This document shows positions 57,342 through 64,000 of a DNA stretch of 64,000 bases, piece by piece; the first letter of the stretch is position 1, and every line of letters starts with the position of its first letter. The translations under genes and the position numbers were made by a program. The notes under the pieces are model-generated. The model had not been told where the DNA came from and did no database searches. It worked only from the letters and a program-made list of their open reading frames with translations. This DNA comes from Sialis fuliginosa (lineage: Eukaryota > Arthropoda > Insecta > Megaloptera > Sialidae). Location: NCBI GenBank assembly GCA_961205875.1, contig OY540814.1, positions 10,956,993-11,020,992 on the forward strand, written 5' to 3'.

Positions 57342-57353
57342 GGGGGGGGGGGG
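57342..57353 (+). repeat. G12 homopolymer
   Basis: Twelve consecutive G residues in DNA that is about three quarters A+T. Similar but shorter G runs are at 50047, 61659 and, as C, 61763. Confidence 0.9.
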
Positions 57354-59180
57354 AATTATATGAACTTGGCAATATTTCGAGGGTACAGATTAAATATATG
57401 TATATGTACATTGTGAAATACGTATATACATATAGACTCAAAAGTAAAAAGCTTTTATATATGTTTTTTCATTAGGCTTTACGTAAGCTTTCAATTTAAA
57501 TGTATGTATGTATTTCTTAGGCTTCATGTCCATTTATTAATGTATGAATGTTTCCAATAATCCGAATAAATATTTCATTTTTAATTATAATTTAATATAA
57601 TCTAATCTAATGGATTTATAAATAGATTAAATTTCCCTGAAGCCTACAATATTATTATTTTCCATTAACTTCTAAATTATTTAAATGCACCACCAGCACT
57701 TTTAAATGTTATTGGTAACTTTATAATCTCTATTTACCGCTTCTATTTTGCATAATATACATGTTTAATATTGTATGTTTATGTAAATACTTTTGTACAT
57801 ATGTACATACAGTATATAGAATATTTAGATAGGATAATTGGCATTATACAATAAAATATAATAAAGTCAATAATTTCAAATTGTAATTAAAATGGTATCA
57901 ATCAGATTTATAATTTGTTTTATTTTATTATAATATGCAGAAAATACAGATAAGTGTATCATTAAATTCCTGCCCCCTTTATATATGTTGTTATTTAAAA
58001 AATAAAAGAGAAATTAAGATATACCACCAATATATCAACACTATCGCTTATTAATTTCAATAAATAATAACAATTACATATTAAATAATGAACTATGACT
58101 GACTATTACAATAGTTAATAAAAAATGACGATTACAGTGTATAAATGTACGTTTTTTTTGTAACAAAAGCAAGCTGAAACCAAATAAGGGACATGTACCA
58201 AATTTTAGAGTGGGATGAAATAATGTTTTTTGTCTTCAATTGTATATACTGTAATACAATTAGCTACATTACTATACATTTATTACTACTGCTCTAGAAT
58301 CCTGAGCAAATTCATAACGATTTGACACCTCGCAGATAGCGTTAGCTTAGCTTTAGCTCTAGAGAAATTTTTTTATAATGTTACGTCACCGTTTGTATAT
58401 ACGTTAATAATAATTAAAATTTACAATGTTAAATTAATTATACTAAAAAGCAATAAAATTTAATAAATATATAGGTACATAATAATATTATATTATTCTC
58501 TTTTTTAAGTACTTAATACTAAATAATATAGCTATTATTTGGCAACATGCTATTATTGTTTGTATGTTTGATAAACGGTATTTTACGAGTGTTAAAACAC
58601 GTTTTAATTGTCAATAATTGCAGGTTTTATGTACATTATATTTCGTTAGTAATTTTAATATCATGTAAAAATTTGCATACATAATATTCATTTTTCACGC
58701 TATGTTTATACATAAAACTGCAATTCTTTAACATCAATGTCGTTGTGGTTGAAAAATGTATTTATTCCCAATTCATTGAAAAGCTTAATAAATATATGTT
58801 GGTGAAATTATGTACAATACAATTAGATGGTTAAAAATAAACATATGGTTTTGGAATGAATAAAATAATTTAAATCTGTTTTATTATATAACATTAAAAA
58901 AAAAATTATAGTTTAAAAAAATAAACAACGAATATATTTTAAAATGCGGTAGTTGAATTGTTCCTGAGTATGTGAAAGCTTTTTCAGTAAATGTTAGTAG
59001 GTACTTGTAATTGGAATATTGAGAGCACTTTTCAGAAAACAATAATATTACAGGCTATATTCGAGTTTTGTAAATAACTGGATCCTGAAAATGTGTATAC
59101 AAGTGGAGCAATAATCAAATAAGTATGTTTCAAAATATTTACATTACAATATTAGAAACAAATATACATATATATATGTA
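57354..59180. other. AT-rich, no gene seen
   Basis: A small richer part at 58290-58390 (CACCTCGCAGATAGCG, TTAGCTTAGCTTTAGC) has no assignable role. No gene, RNA or repeat partner was found. Confidence 0.45.
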
Positions 59181-59224
59181 TTTATTCATTGATGGAAAAT
59201 TTATATTTTCCATCAATGAATAAA
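59181..59224. repeat. Perfect 19-bp stem hairpin
   Basis: TTTATTCATTGATGGAAAA at 59181-59199 and its exact mirror at 59206-59224, 6-base loop. The same kind of structure as at 17754 and 49209. Confidence 0.85.
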
Positions 59225-60184
59225 ACGGATTACTGAGATGTACTTTTAATAAAGTTAACGAGGTGAATTAGTACTGCTAGTATTTTCTTTTCTTTTACTT
59301 TTCTTGTACAATTGTTTTCCTTTTTTCAAATCATTTCCCAAAATTTTATTAATCCATTAATAAGACAGGAAAAAAATGTTGGTTTTTGTATATTGTTTTG
59401 GGTCTTATATTAAAATTAATAATTGAGTTTTGCAAGGGAATTCATAACAGTAAAATGGATTTTTTATTTTTGTAATTCAATAAGCCGTAAAAAGGCCGTT
59501 TTTTGAAATTCTTTCCGGAGATCACCCAATGTAAAGATTTCAGTTACGTGCTTCAAGTTGATAAAAAAATTGCTTCTTTCTCTCCATTTTCAAGAAATAT
59601 TTCGCTAATATGACTCCACTATACTTGATTTTATGTTACTTATATACTCATTGATTTTATTTCTTTGTCATCACTTAAGTGTACAAACAGCCAGCTATTT
59701 AATGATATATGATAACCCTACCATTTTTATTTGATGTGGCCGATATAATAATATCAAAAAAGGATACACAACTTTAATATTTAATTCATTTCTCGACTTC
59801 TGCCTCCACTGTTTAAATATTTAAACACTACTGCAATTCGGCGCAAGTAAACAGAGAATGAAGAGTACAGAAAAACAGAGAGACCCTAGAATAAATACTT
59901 ATTAAAGTTATCTTGAAGAGATTGCGTTTCGCATTGTACATAACTAAATGACCTTTCTCTACTTCTGTTAACATTTAGGATATATGCATCAGCATTGTTT
60001 TGTAACGTTTTTCGGGCAAGGATGTTTGAAAAAAGTGAATGTATTTTGTAAATTCTATGGATATTTTTCGGTTTATTTATCACATTATCTATGCACGTTA
60101 TTTTGTAATGTGTAGCGAATATGTAATTTATGGTTTGTTCATTTTTCCCCCCAAATTTTTTTTTGGAAATAATCGATTTTATTA
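59225..60184. other. AT-rich, no gene assigned
   Basis: TAAGCCGTAAAAAGGCCGTT and CTTTCCGGAGATCACCC at 59480-59530 look like mobile-element text without partners here. The minus-strand frame at 59886-60083 is 65 codons of unremarkable composition. Confidence 0.4.
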
Positions 60185-60430
60185 AATTTTTTAATTTTTC
60201 GAATTATTTTTTAAATGGTACGTATTAGAAAAAAATGTTTTAGATACAAGTTATAGACAATATTATTATCTATAATTTTTGTTGTAATTATATTTAAAAA
60301 AAATTGTGTAAGGAATTAATATTTTTTTTAATTTAAATTTAAATGGTGTATAACATAAAAAAATGTTTGCAATTTAAGTTGTACAGAACATTATTTTCTA
60401 TAATTTATGTTGTATTCTATTTTTTATATC
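60185..60430 (+). repeat. Family B, tandemly duplicated copy
   Basis: Two units about 127 bp apart share TTTAAATGGT(A/G), a run AAAAAAATGTTT, AAGTT(A/G)TA(G/C)A(C/G)A, ATTATTNTCTATAATTT and GTTGTA. Units are at 60211-60300 and 60337-60420. The block TCTATAATTTATGTTGTA matches ATCTATAATTTATGTTCTAG at 13090. Other family B copies carry a single unit or parts of one. Confidence 0.6.
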
Positions 60431-61249
60431 CTTTATGAATTAAAAAAATAATAATAATTTTAGTTTTTATTTAAAAATAATTTTACTAATATCTATGAAA
60501 ATTGCATTTATTCTTACAACTGTAAATTAATTAAGATGTATAGAAATAATAATATATAAAACGTGTTGAACTGTTGAAATATCAAACGAATAAGAACCCA
60601 TTGACAAAACAACATTTTTTTTAAACAGGAAAATCATTATAACGATTTATAATAAAAACGTTTGAAATAAAATCAGAGAATAGAATTAAAATATATCTCT
60701 AACATTAACAAAAACAAGAACTAATGTAATGTATGAAAGTGTTAACTGTAATGTGTAATTTCTTTTGTCATGTGCCGACCTGGGCAGATTTTTTAATTTG
60801 ATCTCCACTAAGCTATGATTGACGTTAAGTATTTTTTGCTTACTATCTATATATTATAATACATAACTTTCTGTTTTTTTCACAATTTTATATTATCAAA
60901 TGATGTAAACAGATTTTGCCTGTAGTTTTTCAACTCTTTGAATTTTGATTAATTTTACAAAAGTTTTCTATTTTTGTCGCATCTTTCCATTCAAAATGCC
61001 GTTTTTCCGATTCAAAAAGTATGTATTCAAATAAAGTTTTTATATCTGTACTAGCATATGTGTGAAATAAAAACATACAATATAAAATTGAAATAATTTA
61101 TTTGTACTTGTTGCATTTTATATAAAAACTTTTCATACAAACCATATAAACAAATAGTACAAGCGAAATGTATGGAAGCAGATAACAAAGTCCTTTTACA
61201 AATTAGTGAAGAGCTATCCTTTTTTCCCTCTTTGCTACACTCCGGCCAA
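60431..61249. other. AT-rich, no gene seen
   Basis: No feature recognised. Confidence 0.5.
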
Positions 61250-61370
61250 TAAAGTCGGTTTTACATGAAAGGTCAGATCGAGCAGATAGCTGCGCTACGG
61301 AGACTGTGCAAGTGGGATCAAATCACACGAGATGGCGACAGTGTCGGACTTTGTGCAATATCAAGACAAT
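61250..61370 (+). repeat. Repeat-like segment J, copy 1
   Basis: AATAAAGTCGGTTTTACATG, GATAGCTGCGCTACGGAG and GCAAGTGGGATCAAATCACA with CGAGATGGCGACAGT. The last two blocks parallel TGTAAGTGGGATCAGATCCC and ATGAGATAGGGCGGTC at 63336. The segment is clearly richer than its flanks and is most likely mobile-element derived. Confidence 0.4.
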
Positions 61371-61490
61371 AAAGTTACTGATAGTGTTTTCAATTCAATT
61401 ATACCTGTTTACGTATGAGCAAGTATAGAAAATTCTAGTGATTGCTCCATTTTAATGGCAATGGTATTATTATTAAACTACGTGTATGTT

Positions 61491-61640
61491 TACAGTGAAA
61501 CTTCGATCTAACGCTCCCATTTTATAGCGCTATCCTGTATATTACGCGCATTTGTCACTTTCCCGACCCCGACACCTAAATTAATATACCAATATTCCCA
61601 TTTTTAACGCTCAAGATTGTTAACACCACAATTTGCTTTA
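61491..61640 (+). mobile_element. Pogo/mariner-type terminus
   Basis: TACAGTGAAACTTCGATCTA followed by ACGCTCCCATTTTATAGCGC and TATTACGCGCATTTG is, from memory, the typical end of pogo-like Tc1/mariner elements (TACAGTGAAACCTCGAT..). It starts with TA. The opposite end was not found. Confidence 0.5.
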
Positions 61641-61668
61641 ATTTCATAATTTTAATTTGGGGGGGGGG

Positions 61669-61812
61669 GATGTTCCATTACCCTCCTTCCCAAATAAAAT
61701 AATTGTATTATTGAATTTATTTTAATTTTATAACTTTCAGTTATTCAGATGTTCCATTACCCACCCCCCTTCAAATAAAAAAATTGTATTGTTGAATTTT
61801 TTTAATTTTTTT
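61669..61812 (+). repeat. Two-unit tandem repeat, period 79
   Basis: GATGTTCCATTACCC is followed by a C-rich bit, AAATAAAA(T/A)AATTGTATT and TTGAATTTNTTTTAATTTT at 61669-61730, and again at 61748-61812. A G run precedes the first unit. The minus-strand frame 61737-61940 is a by-product. Confidence 0.75.
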
Positions 61813-61814
61813 TC

Positions 61815-62203
61815 TAAACCAGAAAGATAGGGTCCTGGAACACTAAAAGGGCATAATATCAAGCCAAGACCTTTTGAATAATATCTATGTAACTTATCTA
61901 CGTGGTTAGGGCAATATAGCTCTAACAGAATTGAGCTCATTATTTTTAAATTATATATGCAGATTAAATTATTTTAAATTTAAATATTCTGATTTGATGT
62001 TGCGATTTTTAATAGTTTTAATATCGCTTGAGAGACAAGACATATGTATCTTTATAGCTGCTCGACTGTTTGCTTGTGTAAATAAATGAACATTAGCTAT
62101 ACTTATTAATATATATATACACATACTGAAATATCGTTCTTTATATTTATGAAACGCGTTAAATAAGCATGAATTCATAGTAATAATAAAGAAATACTTT
62201 GTA
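61815..62203. other. AT-rich, no gene seen
   Basis: The minus-strand frame 61969-62217 has an ordinary composition (NVHLFTQANSRAAIKIHMSC) but no recognisable domain and overlaps the edge of the next element. Confidence 0.4.
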
Positions 62204-62377
62204 TTAAGTGGGAACATATTATTATGAATAGATGGCGGAAAAAATTGGTGAAATTTGGGAATTATTATCTCAAAAACTATTTGTTCGATTTCATCCAGTT
62301 TTCTAAAGTATATAAATATATTGAGCTATGTTTACAATTTTTTATGAATATATTTGACTGGGAGCACTGCTGTCGTG

Positions 62378-62589
62378 ATCTGAAATAGAAATTTCAAAGA
62401 GATTCTTAAAAGTAAATGTATGATGCCCTAATTCAATTATTATTTTTTTTATCAAGCCAGAAGGGTCGGAAATTGTGGATGAAAAATGCATGTAACTTTC
62501 AATCGGAGGTCATTTCGTGAAAAAATAATAATGGGCAACATACATACATTACCTACTAAGAATCTCTTTGAAATTTATGTTTCAGATGC
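62378..62589. repeat. Nested inverted repeat inside 62204-63079
   Basis: ATCTGAAATAGAAATTTCAA with AGAGATTCTTA at 62378-62408 is mirrored by TAAGAATCTCTTTGAAATTT with ATGTTTCAGAT at 62557-62588. It lies wholly on the left side of the outer element and so is an independent insertion. Confidence 0.7.
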
Positions 62590-62656
62590 CAGTAAGCCTG
62601 GGAACCGTATCGAGGGGTATGATTTATATATATGTATATACAAGTCTTGAGGCTTC

Positions 62657-62690
62657 CGTTTCATCACACATTGCAGTGGACATCTTCAGG
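62657..62690 (-). ncRNA. Hammerhead-like motif 5
   Basis: On the minus strand: CTGAAGA, T, GTCCAC-TGCAAT-GTG(T)GAT, then GAAACGG. The helix has a bulged T and a G-T closing pair where the partner copy has G-C. Same architecture as the other motifs. Confidence 0.35.
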
Positions 62691-62874
62691 ACTCTTCTAA
62701 AGGCAAGGGTCCGCATTCGTTAAATACTACTTCGGGTAGCGGTCAGTAGTAACTCGGACGCACTGCGCGCCGAGCCTATGCCCTCGTGCCGTACACCGGT
62801 TTCTGCTGGAGAGGGTGGCCAAACCAGTATTTAACGAGTGCGGACCCTTGCCTCTGTTGCACTTTTAGAAGAGC

Positions 62875-62908
62875 CCTGAAGATGTTCACTGCAATGTGTG
62901 ACGAAACG
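62875..62908 (+). ncRNA. Hammerhead-like motif 6
   Basis: CTGAAGA, T, GTTCAC-TGCAAT-GTG(T)GAC, then GAAACG. Both conserved strands are intact, and the helix closes with G-C. It faces motif 5 across the palindrome. The following GTTGGCCAATAAC could contribute to a third helix, but I cannot fix the cleavage site. Confidence 0.4.
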
Positions 62909-63091
62909 TTGGCCAATAACACGACCAAACCGACGCGGCTTACACCCAGAAGCCAAGATCCATGTTTTATATACTTTAGAATAAAACAAACCTGGATGAA
63001 ATCGAACAATTAGTTATTGAGATAATAATTCCCAAAATTTACCTATTTTTTCCGCCGGCTACTCATATGTTCCCCCTTAAAGTAAAAATTT

Positions 63092-63145
63092 ATACTTCAT
63101 ATAATAGATATAAAAATTATAAATTTTTATATTATATGAAGTATT
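63092..63145. repeat. Long hairpin, ATACTTCATATAA arms
   Basis: ATACTTCATATAATAGATAT with AAAAATT is mirrored by AATTTTTATATTATATGAAGTAT, with two small mismatches. It lies 12 bases outside the right end of 62204-63079. Confidence 0.7.
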
Positions 63146-63324
63146 TCTTCATAAATATAATGAACGATATATTTTTTCAGTGCACAAAAATCTAAAAACA
63201 ATTTTGGATTCTATATATTTAAAAAAAAAAACAATAGCCAACAAGAATACACTTTTCATGCATCCATTTTTCATTAGTAAAACAAACGAATTCGGGCATT
63301 GATTATAGTTAACATGATTTATTT

Positions 63325-63400
63325 AACAGATGCCGCTTCTGTAAGTGGGATCAGATCCCATGAGATAGGGCGGTCAAGACAACCAAAACAAACAACACAT
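63325..63400 (+). repeat. Repeat-like segment J, copy 2
   Basis: TGTAAGTGGGATCAGATCCC and ATGAGATAGGGCGGTCAAGA correspond to 61307-61345. Sequence beyond (63400-63480, GGGCGTCGTCCTTTCTCGAC) stays richer than average, and its role is unknown. Confidence 0.35.
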
Positions 63401-64000
63401 ACAAGAAATCTGCAGCGTAGGATGTGAGGGCGTCGTCCTTTCTCGACAAGAATCCACGGAGCAGTTTAATGAAGTTTTGATATGTGTTTACTGTGGATGT
63501 ACTATACCGAGAGTTTAGCGCAAACTTCTTATTTTGTTAAGATGCGAACTTGTTTATGTGATTAATTATTCAGTATTATGTTTAAAATTAGTTTTTGTTT
63601 TGCCTTTTTCCCATGGATGTATTGTGTAATAAAAGTTATGTAATCACGAAAAATACGATTTTTATGAAAATATATGGTGCAGGAATTATTTAATCAATAC
63701 AAATGTATACGTTGAGGATATTTTGAGGAATTTGAGACGATACTAAAACAACTTAACCGATTTTGATGGAAATTTCACGACTAGAAAGCTTAAAAGAGTA
63801 GAATTAGTTTACATGATAATTTATTTACTGCAGGTATGTTTTAAGGAAAATTTACAATTGACTGTTCTGGTTGGCACAAGACTTTTTTATACAGATAATC
63901 GATTATTTACTAAAAAAAATGGGGGGAAAAATGAACAGAACATAAATGATCGATAAAAGCATTTTATATAACTTTACTACTGCGCACCGTTTCAAAAATA
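63401..64000. other. AT-rich, no gene seen
   Basis: After about 63540 the sequence returns to AT-rich filler with no open frame, repeat partner or RNA gene that I recognise. Confidence 0.45.

Larger units (their letters stand above)
62650..62960. mobile_element. Palindromic Penelope-like remnant with two motifs
   Basis: GTTTCATCACACATTGCAGT, GGACATCTTCAGGACTCTTC, GGCAAGGGTCCGCA and TTCGTTAAATACT are mirrored by AGTATTTAACGAGTGCGGAC, CCTTGCC, GAAGAGCCCTGAAGATGTTC and ACTGCAATGTGTGACGAAAC. The right arm continues CCAATAACACGACCAAACCG and ACGCGGCTTACACCC, also present at 34230-34275. The centre (62735-62815) is the most G+C rich DNA on this side of the window. Confidence 0.6.
62204..63079. mobile_element. 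TTAA-bounded foldback element carrying nested repeats
   Basis: TTAAGTGGGAACATATTA at the left and ATATGTTCCCCCTTAA at the right are inverted ends that include TTAA, the target used by piggyBac and Kolobok elements. Arms extend about 110 bp: GAATTATTATCTCAAAAACT, TTGTTCGATTTCATCCAG and TTCTAAAGTATATAAA against their mirrors at 62966-63045. The middle holds two further inverted structures (62378-62589 and 62650-62960). The open frames at 62776-63009 and 62786-63013 are by-products. No transposase is present. Confidence 0.75.

Noticed and set aside
62776..63013. Overlapping open frames on both strands, Cys/Trp-containing peptides
   Set aside because: They lie in the palindrome and element arm, and equivalent text at 34.2 kb is not open. 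Repeat-derived.
1..64000. CRISPR arrays, bacterial operons, riboswitches, rRNA
   Set aside because: No regularly spaced identical repeats with unique spacers, no ribosome-binding-site-led gene runs, and no rRNA text. The sequence is of eukaryotic repeat-rich type.

Overview
The window looks like intergenic or intronic DNA from an AT-rich insect nuclear genome (about three quarters A+T by eye). It has no bacterial-style gene layout, every open frame is short (138 codons at most) and sits in AT-rich or repeat sequence, and I recognise no complete protein-coding gene. Several repeat ends resemble ones I associate with moths and butterflies: AACCGACTTCAAAAAAGGAG at 9750, AGGGTTCCGTAGAAAACTA at 9075, and GATAGCTTGCATCCTGAGGA in two copies near 11070 and 27200. 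Lepidoptera or a close relative is therefore my best guess, from memory and without a database search.

What fills the window is mobile-element debris. By comparing the sequence with itself I found foldback elements with long inverted arms (18305-19081 with a second one nested inside, 31208-31704, 32438-32979, 51375-51825, 54950-55579, 62204-63079). I also found short Tc1/mariner-like elements with inverted ends and TA flanks (43469-43855 and its relative at 636-1026, 39220-39743, 33213-33422) and several dispersed families present two to six times. Microsatellites, a 13-bp minisatellite, perfect hairpins and internal tandem duplications add to this. Two elements carry clean target-site duplications: 9 bp at 31208-31704 and 6 bp at 54950-55579. 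One is bounded by TTAA (62204-63079).

The most interesting signal is a set of six small RNA-like motifs (10278, 12800, 34173, 36795, 62657, 62875). Each has CTGANGA, one extra base, a short helix with a loop, then GAAA. That is nearly the catalytic core of a hammerhead ribozyme. The helix sequence differs between families while its pairing is kept. Such motifs are known from Penelope-like retroelements, but activity here is unproven.

Gene-like signals are weak: one strong CpG-rich, GAGA-containing island that could be a promoter (8440-8850), a weaker one (24530-24690), and three short candidate exons supported only by splice-site quality (47760-47896 plus strand, 15931-15965 plus strand, 50964-51010 minus strand). 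The remaining long stretches are AT-rich sequence in which I see no gene.
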